Assembly: GCF_001591165.1 (NCBI RefSeq)
Contig: NZ_BCUG01000022.1
Location: 28,104-92,103 of the forward strand
Direction of reading: 5' to 3'
Length of the DNA: 64,000 nt
Origin: Thauera butanivorans NBRC 103042
Lineage (GTDB): Bacteria; Pseudomonadota; Gammaproteobacteria; Burkholderiales; Rhodocyclaceae
The position numbers were made by a program, and so were the translations under genes. Shown in pieces: positions 18,030-26,933 of the stretch. The notes below the pieces were generated by a model that had not been told where the DNA came from, ran no database searches, and saw only the letters and a program-made list of their open reading frames with translations. Each line of letters opens with the position of its first letter. The first letter of the stretch is position 1.

Positions 18030-19766
18030 ATGCCCGAGTACCTTGCACCTGGCGTCTTCGTCGAGGAGACGAGTTTCCGCAACAAGTCCATCGAGGGCGT
18101 CGGCACCAGCGTCGCGGCGCTGGTCGGGCCGACCCGCAGCGGCCCGCTGCGCGGCCTGCCGGAAGTGCTGACCAGCTATGCGGAGTTCGAGCGCATCTAC
18201 GGCGACGCGCAGGATCTGGCCATCGGCACGGCTGGCGCCGCGGTGCCCAACTACACCGCGCATGCGGCGCGGGCCTTCTTCGACAACGGCGGCAAGCAGC
18301 TTTTCGTCGTGCGCGTGGCGGCCGACGGAACCCAGCCCAGGGCCGCAAGCACCCGGCAGAACGCGGATGACACGGAGGATGTCGACGACACCGAAACCCC
18401 CGAACCTCCCGAACCTCCCGAGAACCCTGAGCCTCCCGAGCCGCCCGAAGACGCGGAGGACACCGACGACGCGGAAAGCGCGGCAGGCATCGTGAGCTTC
18501 TTCAGCCGCTTCCCCGGCAAGGCCGGCGAATACACGCTGGAGCTGCGCTGGCGCGACGCCGCCCTGCGCCACTTCGATCTGGACGTGCGCAGCGGCGGCA
18601 AGGACGGCGAAGTCATATACACCTACGGGGAACTGTCCATCGCCGCTGACGGCCCCGGCAGTCTTGCCGCGGCTCTTCCGGCCGAGCCCGAGCGCCGAGC
18701 CGAAGCGCTGAGTTCGCCGATCGCAGCCTCCATCGAGCCGACGGACGCAAGCGAGGAACAGATCCGGAGCGCCTTGATCGCGCTGTGCGATTCTGCCGCC
18801 ATCACCCCCCCGGCCAATTCGCTCGATGGCCCACGCTACCTGATCACCCTCGCAGGCGGTTCGGACGGCGGCGAGCCCACGGCCATCGACTACGCCGGCA
18901 AGACCGACGAAGTCAGGGGCAGCACCGGCCTGAAGGCGCTCGAAGACATCGAGGACGTGTCCATCGTCATGACGCCCGCCGCGGCCGCCTCCCCCGAGGA
19001 CGTGCACAAGGCCGTCGTGCTGGAAGTGCAGAAGCATTGCCGCCGCATGCGCTATCGCATCGGCGTCGTCGATTCGCGCAAGGACCAGAGCATCGGCGAA
19101 GTGCGCGCCTTCGCCGGCAACTTCGACGACTCCCGCCTCGCCCTCTACTACCCCTGGGTCGTCACCCCCAACCCGGCTCCTGATCCGGCCGGCACGCGGC
19201 GCGACATCGCCGTGCCGCCTTCGGGCTTCATCGCCGGCATCTACTCGCGCACCGACGTGGACCGCGGCGTGCACAAGGCGCCGGCCAACGAGGTCGTGCT
19301 CGGCGCGCTGCGCTTCGACCAGCAGATCAACGCCTTCCAGCAGGAGCTGCTCAACCCCAACGGCATCAACGTGCTGCGCTCCTTCGCCGGGCGCGGCCAC
19401 CGCGTGTGGGGCGGGCGCACGCTGGCCAGCGATCCCGAATGGAAGTACGTGAATGTGCGGCGCTACTTCCTCTACCTGGAACGCTCGATCGAGAAATCCA
19501 CCCAGTGGGCCGTGTTCGAGCCGAACGGCGAGGCGCTGTGGGCCAACATCCGCTCCAGCGTCGAGGACTTCCTGTTCTCCGAATGGCGCAACGGCCGGCT
19601 GCTCGGCGGCACGCCCAAGGAAGCCTATTTCGTGCGCTGCGACCGCTCGACGATGACGCAGAACGACATCGACAACGGCCGCATGGTGTGCCTCGTCGGC
19701 GTCGCCGCGCTGAAGCCCGCCGAATTCGTGATCTTCCGCATCGGCCAGAAGACCGCCGACGCCTGA
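18030..19766 (+). CDS. Contractile tail sheath protein
   Basis: 578 residues. N-terminal PEYLAPGVFVEETSFRNKSI is the classic sheath start. The C-terminal half has VPPSGFIAGIYSRTDVDRGV (about 400-420), GINVLRSFAGRGHRVWGGRT, RRYFLYLERSIEKSTQWAVF and a final beta strand. It polymerises around the tube and contracts to drive it. A Shine-Dalgarno (GAAGGAGA) precedes the ATG at 18030. Unusual feature: an acidic Pro/Glu-rich insertion at about residues 112-152 between the N-terminal and central domains. Tube genes follow 18 bp later. Confidence 0.95.
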   Translation: MPEYLAPGVFVEETSFRNKSIEGVGTSVAALVGPTRSGPLRGLPEVLTSYAEFERIYGDAQDLAIGTAGAAVPNYTAHAARAFFDNGGKQLFVVRVAADGTQPRAASTRQNADDTEDVDDTETPEPPEPPENPEPPEPPEDAEDTDDAESAAGIVSFFSRFPGKAGEYTLELRWRDAALRHFDLDVRSGGKDGEVIYTYGELSIAADGPGSLAAALPAEPERRAEALSSPIAASIEPTDASEEQIRSALIALCDSAAITPPANSLDGPRYLITLAGGSDGGEPTAIDYAGKTDEVRGSTGLKALEDIEDVSIVMTPAAAASPEDVHKAVVLEVQKHCRRMRYRIGVVDSRKDQSIGEVRAFAGNFDDSRLALYYPWVVTPNPAPDPAGTRRDIAVPPSGFIAGIYSRTDVDRGVHKAPANEVVLGALRFDQQINAFQQELLNPNGINVLRSFAGRGHRVWGGRTLASDPEWKYVNVRRYFLYLERSIEKSTQWAVFEPNGEALWANIRSSVEDFLFSEWRNGRLLGGTPKEAYFVRCDRSTMTQNDIDNGRMVCLVGVAALKPAEFVIFRIGQKTADA

Positions 19767-19784
19767 AAACCGGAGAACAGAGTC

Positions 19785-20243
19785 ATGGCCACTTTCCGTG
19801 AAACCCCCTACTCGGCGTTCAATTTCCTCGTCGATCTCGAACCCGGCCAGGGCAGCGAGGTGCGCGCCGGCTTCTCCGAAGTGTCGGGCCTCAATGCCGA
19901 AGTCACGATCGCCGAATACCGCGCCGGCAACGACCGCGTGAACTACGTGCGCAAGGTGCCGGGCATCCACAAGGCCGGCGACGTCACCCTCAAGCGCGGC
20001 GTGATCGGCGCGCAGAACCTCTACGAGTGGCTGGAGCTGGGCCGTACCGGGAAGATTTCCGAAGCCAAGCGCGACATCGCCATCAAGCTGCAGTCCGAGG
20101 ACCGCAGCGAAACCGTGCTGACCTGGAAGCTGCGCGGCGCGATCCCGATCAAATGGACAGGGCCGACGCTGACCGCCAAGGGCGGCGGCGACGTCGCCAT
20201 CGAGGAACTGGTGCTGTCGGTCGAGACCATCGAACAGGAATGA
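19785..20243 (+). CDS. Inner tube protein 1 (T4 gp19/Afp1 family)
   Basis: 152 residues, typical for a tail-tube subunit. Motifs are FNFLVDLEPGQ near the N-terminus, GFSEVSGLNAEVTIAEYRAG (about 28-47), VTLKRGVIGAQNLYEWLE, and a C-terminal VAIEELVLSVETIE strand. Hexameric rings of this protein form the needle. It lies 18 bp after the sheath gene and 4 bp before the sheath-like paralogue. Confidence 0.94.
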   Translation: MATFRETPYSAFNFLVDLEPGQGSEVRAGFSEVSGLNAEVTIAEYRAGNDRVNYVRKVPGIHKAGDVTLKRGVIGAQNLYEWLELGRTGKISEAKRDIAIKLQSEDRSETVLTWKLRGAIPIKWTGPTLTAKGGGDVAIEELVLSVETIEQE

Positions 20244-20247
20244 AGCC

Positions 20248-21858
20248 GTGCTGCTCGCCGACCGCCGCATCGAACTGGACGCCCGCCCCGAACCGGGGCG
20301 GCTCGCGCCCGTCGAAGTCGTGATGATCGGCCACTGCCCGTCGCCCGACGGCGGCGCGCAGTGGCAGCGGCTCGCGCGCGACGCCGTCGTGCTGGCGGAC
20401 ATCGAGGCGCTGGGCTTCGCCAGGCAGGTCGAGCGGCTGCGCCAGCTCTTCGACGAACCGGAACTGGCCGCTGCGGACGATGCCGACCTGCTCGCGCTGT
20501 ACCGGCTGCCGATCCCGATCCGCTCGCTCGGCCATTTCCAGGCCCTGTTCCCGTTCGCCTTCGATACCGGCACCGGCTATCGCAGCACCCTTGCCGGGCG
20601 CACGGCCTGGCTGCCGCTGGCGGTGCAGGACTTCTTCGCCGGCGGCGGCCCCAGCAATGCCGATGCCGGCATACCCGACACCCGCACGCTGTGGATCATC
20701 CGCGTGCCCGAGCGCGACGGCATCCACGCCTTCCTGCCGCGCCCCGGCGCCGACCTGGCCGGGCCGGACACGCTGGGCGCCTTCGAGCACGCGCTGCTGG
20801 TGCCGCGCGCCGGCATCGTCGCGCTGCCCGACCTGGAACGCCTGCTGGTGCCCGCCGCGCTGCCCGACGTGCCGCGCCTGCGGCTCGCCAATCCCGCCCC
20901 CGTGTTCCTGCCCTGCGGCACCGAGATCGACGACACCCACCGCGAACGCCGCAACCCGGACGAGATGCCGGCCGCGGGCGAAACCGCCGACGCCTACCGG
21001 ATCGTCGCCGGCATCGCGCGCACGCTGGCGCGGCTGCGGCCGGACCTGCAGTGCCTGCTCGCGCTGCCGCTCGACTCGCGGCCCGAGGACGAACTGCCCG
21101 CGCCTGCGGCCGCATTCCTCGATCGGCTGCGCGGCAGGCCCGCCCCCGACGCGACGGACGACGAGAACGTGAAAGACGGCGCGGAGTTCCGCCGGCTGCG
21201 CCACCTGCAGTTCGTCTGGCCCTATCTGCGCGGCGACGACCGCGCACTCGGTTCGCCCTGCGGGCTCGTCGCCGGCATGCAGGCGCGCGTCGCCCAGCGC
21301 TTCGGCGCCTGGCGCTCGATCGGCGGACGCCCGCTGCCCGGCATGCTGCAGCCCTGGCCGCCGGTCACGCAGCAGCGCGCGGCCGATCTGCGGGACGACC
21401 CGGGCGTCACGGTGCTGCTGATGCGCGCCGGAAAACTGCAGGTGGACGACGAAGCGCTGTGCGCGCCCTGCCTGCCCGCTGCCGACCTCGACCGCATGAA
21501 CGCCGCCACCCGCGCCCTGGGCCACTGGTACTCGGCCGAGGCGATGCGCTTCATGGGCTGGCTGCGGCGCGAACTGCGCACGCTGGGCGAACGGCTGGCG
21601 TTCGACGTCGATCCGCGCGATCCGCGGGTGGAGATCGCGCTGCACGCCTTCTTCGGCCGGCTGCATGCGGCCGGCGCGCTGCGCGGCGCGAGCCCAGAGG
21701 ACGCCTGCCGCATCCGGCAACTGCCGCAGGCCGAATCGACGCTCGCGTTCGAGATCGAAGCCGCCCTCGCCTATCCGCTGGACCGGATACGCATCACCTT
21801 CCTGCAGGACCGCCACGCCAGCGGGGCGGACACACGCATCGAGGCGCTCGATGGCTGA
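20248..21858 (+). CDS. Divergent sheath-like protein
   Basis: 536 residues from a GTG start with AGGAA at 20236. It is not clearly a family member at first sight, but its second half follows the sheath order. SPCGLVAGMQARVAQRFGAW (about 335-354) corresponds to the sheath's PPSGFIAGIYSRTDVDRGV. GVTVLLMRAGKLQV corresponds to GINVLRSFAGRGHRV. MRFMGWLRRELRTLGERLAF corresponds to the YFLYLERSIEKSTQWAVF helix. Its position between tube 1 and tube 2 is where Afp and Pvc clusters carry extra sheaths. It may form a specialised ring next to the baseplate. Confidence 0.65.
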   Translation: MLLADRRIELDARPEPGRLAPVEVVMIGHCPSPDGGAQWQRLARDAVVLADIEALGFARQVERLRQLFDEPELAAADDADLLALYRLPIPIRSLGHFQALFPFAFDTGTGYRSTLAGRTAWLPLAVQDFFAGGGPSNADAGIPDTRTLWIIRVPERDGIHAFLPRPGADLAGPDTLGAFEHALLVPRAGIVALPDLERLLVPAALPDVPRLRLANPAPVFLPCGTEIDDTHRERRNPDEMPAAGETADAYRIVAGIARTLARLRPDLQCLLALPLDSRPEDELPAPAAAFLDRLRGRPAPDATDDENVKDGAEFRRLRHLQFVWPYLRGDDRALGSPCGLVAGMQARVAQRFGAWRSIGGRPLPGMLQPWPPVTQQRAADLRDDPGVTVLLMRAGKLQVDDEALCAPCLPAADLDRMNAATRALGHWYSAEAMRFMGWLRRELRTLGERLAFDVDPRDPRVEIALHAFFGRLHAAGALRGASPEDACRIRQLPQAESTLAFEIEAALAYPLDRIRITFLQDRHASGADTRIEALDG

Positions 21859-22312
21859 GCATGCCGAATTCATCCCTTTCCGCTTCCACGTCGCGCTGTA
21901 CGACGGCGAGGGCGGCAGCCTGCTGTGCGAAGGCGCCTTCAGCGAAGTCAGCGGGCTGGAAGCGACGATGGCGCCGAAGGCACTGAAGGAAGGCGGGCGC
22001 AACTGGGGCGAAGTGCAGCTCGCCGGCCCGACGACCTTCGCCCCCATCGTCCTCAAGCGCGGCATCACCGCGGTCGCCGACCTGTGGCGCTGGTTCGACG
22101 TCTCCACCCGGCAGGCCAACCACGCGCTGCGCATGAACGGCACCATCGACGTGTTCCACCCCGAAAGGCCGGACGCGCCGCTGCTGCGCTGGCGCATCAC
22201 CAACGCGCTGCCGACCAGGTTCAAGGGCCCGGATCTCTCCTCGACCGCCAGCCAGGTCGCCATCGAGGAGCTGCAGCTCGTGCATGAAGGCCTGGAACTG
22301 GAACACGTCTGA
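21851..22312 (+). CDS. Inner tube protein 2 (Afp5-like tube initiator)
   Basis: 153 residues, same family as tube protein 1: FRFHVALYDGEG, EGAFSEVSGLEATM, IVLKRGITAVADLWRWFD and VAIEELQLVHEGLE. Overlaps the preceding gene by 8 bp. Second tube paralogues of this kind usually form the first ring on the baseplate hub. Confidence 0.9.
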   Translation: MAEHAEFIPFRFHVALYDGEGGSLLCEGAFSEVSGLEATMAPKALKEGGRNWGEVQLAGPTTFAPIVLKRGITAVADLWRWFDVSTRQANHALRMNGTIDVFHPERPDAPLLRWRITNALPTRFKGPDLSSTASQVAIEELQLVHEGLELEHV

Positions 22313-22323
22313 GGAGACCGCCC

Positions 22324-23013
22324 ATGCCCGCCATGCAGATCGCCCGCGCCAAGCTGATCCCGATGAACGGCGATCAGGTCGAGACCGACGAGAGCAAGCA
22401 CATCGACGTGCAGTTCAACCCGGCGACGCTGCGCGTGACGCTGTCGAACACGCTGAAGGCCGACAACAAGGGCGGCAGCGGCGCGGCGGCGCAGTATGTG
22501 GACAAGAGCGAATCCACGCTCGCGGTGGAACTGGTGTTCGACACCAGCGTCACCGCCGCACTGGGCACGGACAAGCGCGAGACGGTGGCCGCCAACACCG
22601 ATGTCCGCACGCTCACCAAGCGCATCGCCGAAGCCTTCATGAAACCGCAGGATGCCGAATCGGAGCGCCCCAAGGCGCCCACGCGCTGCCGCTTCCAGTG
22701 GGGCAGCTTCCAGTTCACCGGCATGCTGTCGAGCTATTCCGAGACGCTCGACTTCTTCGCCCCGGAAGGCATTCCGCTGCGCGCGACGCTGGCGCTGACC
22801 TTCAAGGAAGACCGCTACCAGTTCGCGCTCGACCCGTCGGTGCAGGCCGCCGCCCGTCCCGGCTTCGCGGCCGGCGGCCAGAGCGCCGCGGGCGCGGCGC
22901 AAGCGGCCGGACGGAACCCGCGCGACTGGCGCGGCGTGGCCGACCTCAACGCCCTCGACAACCCGCGCTTCGCATCGCCGGGCGCGCTGCTGATTCCATT
23001 CGGAGGCCAATGA
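22324..23013 (+). CDS. Contractile injection system tube/baseplate hub protein (Pvc7-like, no LysM)
   Basis: 229 residues. The N-terminal 180 residues match the CIS_tube domain: AKLIPMNG, VQFNPATLRVTLSNTLK, LAVELVFDTSV, RFQWGSFQFTGMLSSYSETL and LRATLALTFKED. Most homologues continue into a LysM domain. Here the protein ends in an Ala/Gly-rich tail without a recognisable LysM, so it may be a shortened variant. It should join tube and spike complex. The next small gene starts within its stop. Confidence 0.83.
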   Translation: MPAMQIARAKLIPMNGDQVETDESKHIDVQFNPATLRVTLSNTLKADNKGGSGAAAQYVDKSESTLAVELVFDTSVTAALGTDKRETVAANTDVRTLTKRIAEAFMKPQDAESERPKAPTRCRFQWGSFQFTGMLSSYSETLDFFAPEGIPLRATLALTFKEDRYQFALDPSVQAAARPGFAAGGQSAAGAAQAAGRNPRDWRGVADLNALDNPRFASPGALLIPFGGQ

Positions 23014-23177
23014 TGCCGGTGATCATCGACGAGTTGCTGGCCGAGATCCAGCCCGAACCCAGCCCCGCGCAGGGTACGGGCGCCGACGCCCGCCCGCCCG
23101 AAGGCCAGCCGGGCGAAACGCTGTTCGATCTGCTCGCCATCGCGCGCGAGCGGGAGGCCCGCCTTGTCATCGACTGA
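23010..23177 (+). CDS. Small eCIS protein (DUF5908/Afp6-like)
   Basis: 55 residues from ATG 23010 (54 from 23013), overlapping the upstream stop. The start PVIIDELLAEI resembles the first residues of the small DUF5908 proteins coded next to the LysM/CIS tube gene in Afp and Pvc clusters. The rest is Pro/Gly-rich, ending in LFDLLAIAREREARLVID. Size and position support the assignment; sequence similarity is limited. Confidence 0.6.
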   Translation: MMPVIIDELLAEIQPEPSPAQGTGADARPPEGQPGETLFDLLAIAREREARLVID

Positions 23178-24213
23178 TGCCGCCCTCGTCAGCGCCCGTC
23201 CGCGCCTCAGCATCGACGGCAGCGTGCTCGCCGCGCTGGGCCAGGCGGCGGCCGCGCTGTCGGTGCGTCTGCCGGCCAGCGGCATGGCGAGCGCCGAGCT
23301 GCGGCTGATCAACTGGCTGCCGAACAGCGGCGGCACGGCGGATTTCGGCTTCCAGTACCTGCGCCTGGGCAGCCGGCTGGACATCGTGCTCGGCGAGACC
23401 GCGCGCAGCGCCATCTTCTCCGGCGACATCACCGCGCTGGAAGAGCGCTACGGCGACGGCGCGCCCCAGCTCGTGATCCTCGCCGAGGACGCCCTGCACA
23501 AGCTCGCGCGCAGCCGCGCCAGCCGCGTGTTCGAGAACCAGGGCCTGGACGCGGTCGTGCGCGCGATCGCCAGCGATGCCGGCCTGCAGGCCGACGTCAG
23601 CATCGACGCCGGCAGCGCCGACTGGCTGCAGCACAACGAAAGCCATCTCGCCTTCCTGCTGCGCATGCTGGGGCCGCACGACATTCCGCTGCGCCTGCAG
23701 GACGGCCGCCTGCGCGCGCGCGCCGAAGAGGCCGACGCCAGCCCGGTGCATCTCGACCCCGGCACCAACGCCCGCCGCGTCCGCATCATCGCCGACCTCA
23801 ACCGCCAGCCGCGCGAAGTGCTGGCCGACGGCTACAACCTGGCCGACGATGCCGCGGCCAGCGGCAGCAGTGCCGCGCTCGCCCCCGCGCCCTCCGGCCG
23901 CACCGCCGCGGCGACGCTGGCCGAGCTCGGCTGGGACGGCCGCTCGCCGCGCGCCCACCCTTTCCCGCGCTCGCAGGCCGAGGCCGATTCCCTCGCCCGC
24001 GGCGCCTTCCGCCGCGACGCCCAACGCTTCCTGCACGGCGAGATCGTGTGCACCGGCACGCCGGAACTGCGTGCCGGGCGCGAAGTGGAGCTGGCCGGCG
24101 TGTCGCCGCGGCTGGCCGGCCGCTACCGCGTCACCGAATGCTGGCACCACTTCGACAACACCCAGGGCCTGTCCACCCGGCTGCGCGTCGAACGTCCGGA
24201 CTGGAATCCATGA
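23164..24213 (+). CDS. Spike hub protein, phage late-control gpD/VgrG N-terminal type
   Basis: 349 residues from a TTG start preceded by GGGAGG. It has the gp27/gpD-like barrel: LRLGSRLDIVLGE, SAIFSGDITALEERYG, LVILAEDALHKLARSRASRV, WLQHNESHLAFLLRMLG and a C-terminal GRYRVTECWHHFDNTQGLST. It forms the trimeric hub beneath the spike. The gp5-like OB-fold and spike are on the next gene (ATGA overlap), whereas Afp8/Pvc8 carry both parts in one chain. Confidence 0.87.
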   Translation: MSSTDAALVSARPRLSIDGSVLAALGQAAAALSVRLPASGMASAELRLINWLPNSGGTADFGFQYLRLGSRLDIVLGETARSAIFSGDITALEERYGDGAPQLVILAEDALHKLARSRASRVFENQGLDAVVRAIASDAGLQADVSIDAGSADWLQHNESHLAFLLRMLGPHDIPLRLQDGRLRARAEEADASPVHLDPGTNARRVRIIADLNRQPREVLADGYNLADDAAASGSSAALAPAPSGRTAAATLAELGWDGRSPRAHPFPRSQAEADSLARGAFRRDAQRFLHGEIVCTGTPELRAGREVELAGVSPRLAGRYRVTECWHHFDNTQGLSTRLRVERPDWNP

Positions 24214-24851
24214 GCACACATCACAGCCCCGGCTCCCTGCACGAGCTGCACCTCGGTGTGGTGCTCGACAACGCCGATCCGGAACAGCGCGGCCGCGTCA
24301 AGCTGCGCCTGCCGGCAAGCGGCCTGGAAACCTGGGCGGCGGTGATGGTGCCGGGCGCCGGCAGCGGCTACGGCGTCAGCCTGCTACCGCGCGTGGACGA
24401 ACAGGTCGTCGTCGCCTTCGTCAGCCCGGACCTGCCCATCGTGCTCGGAGCGGTGTGGAGCGGCGGCGGCAGCCAGCCGGGCGATGCCGAGCCGGTGGAA
24501 GAACGCTACTTCATCCAGAGCCCGGCCGGCATCAAGGTGCTGCTGGACGACCAGGAACCCAGGGTCCGCATCGAAACGCCGGCCGGCAACCACCTCACGA
24601 TCACCGACCAGGGCGGCGGCAAGGTCACGGTCGAGCAAGGCGGCGAAAAGGTCGAGATGTCGCCCGGCAGCATCAAGGTGAGCAGCGCCGGCGAGGTCAA
24701 GATCGAGGCCGCGCAGCTCACGGTGTCGGCCGGCATGGTCAAGGTCGATGCCGGGCTGAGCAAGTTTTCCGGTGTCGTGCAGTGCGACACCCTGATCAGC
24801 AACTCGGTGGTGTCGGCGAGCTACACGCCGGGAGCGGGGAACATATGGTGA
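24210..24851 (+). CDS. Spike protein, gp5/VgrG OB-fold with beta-helix
   Basis: 213 residues. The N-terminal gp5-like OB-fold (HLGVVLDNADPEQRGRVKLR, AAVMVPGAGSGYGVSLLPRV, VVVAFVSPDLPIVLGAVWSG) is followed by repetitive short strands (about 120-200), with ITDQGGGKVTVEQGGEKVEM and VSSAGEVKIEAAQLTVSAG, which should make the three-stranded spike. The ATG overlaps the gpD-like stop. No PAAR tip gene was recognised nearby. Confidence 0.88.
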   Translation: MSTHHSPGSLHELHLGVVLDNADPEQRGRVKLRLPASGLETWAAVMVPGAGSGYGVSLLPRVDEQVVVAFVSPDLPIVLGAVWSGGGSQPGDAEPVEERYFIQSPAGIKVLLDDQEPRVRIETPAGNHLTITDQGGGKVTVEQGGEKVEMSPGSIKVSSAGEVKIEAAQLTVSAGMVKVDAGLSKFSGVVQCDTLISNSVVSASYTPGAGNIW

Positions 24852-26500
24852 CCACCGTCGAAGACGCGCTGTTGGCCGAACAATCCCGGCGCGCACCGAA
24901 ATTCTCCGCCAGCGCGGGCACGCACCCGCCGCGCGTGGCCGCGCCCTTCTTCGCCGGCGCCGGCGACGGCCCGACGCTGCACCGCTATCTGGACGACGAT
25001 TTCGTCGCCCGCTTCCTCAACGACGCCCACGCCGGCCGCCTCGCCGGCATGGCGGCGCAGCCCTGGTTCGGCGCCGACCGCTTCGGCCGCTTCAAGAACG
25101 AGCCGACGCTGCGCCTGCCGATGCACCGCAGTTTCTACGTCGTCTGCGCCGAAGTGCAGTGCGCGATCCCCGGCGCGCCGGCCTTCGACCCGAACAAGAT
25201 CCTCGGCGCCGGCATGGTGGTGCGCCGCATGCCCGCCGACGGCCCGCCGCAGCGCTGGATGATCGCCGACGGCCAGCCGCTGGGCTGGCGCGGCGGTCCG
25301 ATCCCGGACCACGACCCGGACGACGTGCACCGCCTCACCGCCCGCGGCCTGCTGCCGCAGCGCTTCCCCGAGCCGCCCTATTCGGGCGAAGAGGTCACGC
25401 CGCTGCACCCGCTGCTGGTGCGCCGCCGCGACGCCCGCGGCATCGTGCGCAGCCACACGCTGCTGTGGGGCTACCTGCCGCTCGGCGGCAGCGCGCGCGA
25501 AGCCGCCGACACGCCGCTGCCGCAGGCCAGCGGCGACCAGGCGCCCGACTTCGGCCTCGAACACGCCTGGCCGCTCGGCAGCCGGGGGGAGAAGGCGTGG
25601 AGCGCAGACGACGGGCAGCTCGTCACGAACGGCATCGCGACCGCCGGCTTCATCGAACTGTTGCAGACGCTGATCGCGCAGTTTCAGGTTCACGACGCCG
25701 CCGACGCCGACAACGCCGGACTGCGCGCGCTGCTCGGCAGCTTGCGCTTCCACACGCTGGAATGGCGCATCGTCGACGACAGCCTGATACCTCGGCCCGT
25801 TCAGGTGTCCGGCGAGACGGTACTCGCATGGCTGGACCGGAGTGCGCCAGGCCTGATCACGCTCTTCGCACGGATTGCCCGCCACGACGCCATACCCGGC
25901 TCGGCTGCCCTGCCCGCCGGCGGCAACCAGACGCGCAACGACCATCTCGCCATCTCCGAACAGCAGGCCGCCGACCTGCGCAGCCTCGTCGCGCTGCGCC
26001 TGGCCCGCGCCCAGGTGCGCTTCGACGACGGCCTGGCGCTGCCGCGCTACGGCCAGACCGACGGCGACCGCTTCGTCGCCCTGCCCTTCGTGCGCTGGGC
26101 CGACGACTGCGGCTGCGAGCGCGTCGCCTGGGGGCCGGCGAGCCGGATGTTCCGCGTCGCCTCGCCCTTCGACCCGGAGGCGCAGCGCCCGACCACGATC
26201 GTGCTGCCTTCGCTCGACGACTTCAAACGCGGCCTGCCGCGCGGCGTCGCGCTGCTCACATCGAAATCGCTCGCCGACGTGATGCGCAGGATCCAGCCCG
26301 GCATCGACATGAAGGAAGGCGGCCCGGGCAACCGTTCGGGCAGTTGCTGGAGCTTCGGCTTCAGCCTGCCGGCGATCACGCTGTGCGCGATGCTGCTGCT
26401 GATGGTCGTCATCAACCTGCTGAATCTCTTTCTCGGCTGGCTGCCATGGGTCTTCATCGCCCTGCCCCGGCTGTGCCTGAAAGCGCTGAAAGGAAAATGA
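24845..26500 (+). CDS. eCIS baseplate-region protein of unknown function with C-terminal membrane segment
   Basis: 551 residues with no family I recognise. The main body is soluble and rich in Arg/Pro. Residues about 510-545 are strongly hydrophobic: FSLPAITLCAMLLLMVVINL, a short turn, then a second apolar run ending LPRLCLKALKGK with a positive tail. That suggests one or two membrane helices or a hydrophobic hairpin. The start overlaps the spike gene by 7 bp and the gp25 gene overlaps its stop, so it belongs to the baseplate/spike module. It could be a membrane anchor or a membrane-inserting tip component. Confidence 0.7.
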   Translation: MVTTVEDALLAEQSRRAPKFSASAGTHPPRVAAPFFAGAGDGPTLHRYLDDDFVARFLNDAHAGRLAGMAAQPWFGADRFGRFKNEPTLRLPMHRSFYVVCAEVQCAIPGAPAFDPNKILGAGMVVRRMPADGPPQRWMIADGQPLGWRGGPIPDHDPDDVHRLTARGLLPQRFPEPPYSGEEVTPLHPLLVRRRDARGIVRSHTLLWGYLPLGGSAREAADTPLPQASGDQAPDFGLEHAWPLGSRGEKAWSADDGQLVTNGIATAGFIELLQTLIAQFQVHDAADADNAGLRALLGSLRFHTLEWRIVDDSLIPRPVQVSGETVLAWLDRSAPGLITLFARIARHDAIPGSAALPAGGNQTRNDHLAISEQQAADLRSLVALRLARAQVRFDDGLALPRYGQTDGDRFVALPFVRWADDCGCERVAWGPASRMFRVASPFDPEAQRPTTIVLPSLDDFKRGLPRGVALLTSKSLADVMRRIQPGIDMKEGGPGNRSGSCWSFGFSLPAITLCAMLLLMVVINLLNLFLGWLPWVFIALPRLCLKALKGK

Positions 26501-26892
26501 AGATGCCGACGCCGGAATCCCTGCTGACGAGCTTCCCGCTGCTGAGCGGCCTCGGCGCCGACGGCCGCCCCGCGTGGCGCCGCGGCAACGCCAGCGTGCG
26601 CGAAGTGATGCTCAACATCCTGCTGACGGGGCCGGGCGAGCGGCTGATGCGCCCGGAGTTCGGCGCCGGCATCCGCAACTTCATCCACTACCCCAACAAC
26701 GAGACCACGCGCGCCCTGATCGCGGACGCCGCCCGGCGCGCGCTGGCGCGCTGGGAGCCGCGCGTCGGCATCGACGAGGTGCGCGTCGTGCCCGACGGCG
26801 AACGCCTCTCCCACGTCACTCTGGAAGTGCGCTACCGGCTGCTGGCCGACGGCCGCCGCGAGACCTTCGCGCTCGCACTGGAACTGGGCTGA
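26497..26892 (+). CDS. Baseplate wedge protein (T4 gp25/Afp9 family)
   Basis: 131 residues with the gp25 pattern: VREVMLNILLTGPGERLMRP, EFGAGIRNFIHYPNNETTRA and VEVRVVPDGE-type strand regions. It is a lysozyme-like fold without catalysis that nucleates the sheath on the baseplate. AAAGGAAA precedes the ATG. A 41-bp gap separates it from the gpJ gene. Confidence 0.93.
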   Translation: MKMPTPESLLTSFPLLSGLGADGRPAWRRGNASVREVMLNILLTGPGERLMRPEFGAGIRNFIHYPNNETTRALIADAARRALARWEPRVGIDEVRVVPDGERLSHVTLEVRYRLLADGRRETFALALELG

Positions 26893-26933
26893 GGCAGATG
26901 AAGACCACGACGCAATGACAGGGAGCCGAACAC

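Noticed and set aside
18400..18470. CRISPR-like short repeats
   Set aside because: The repeated units are Pro-Glu codons inside the sheath gene with no spacers. No CRISPR array was seen anywhere in the window.
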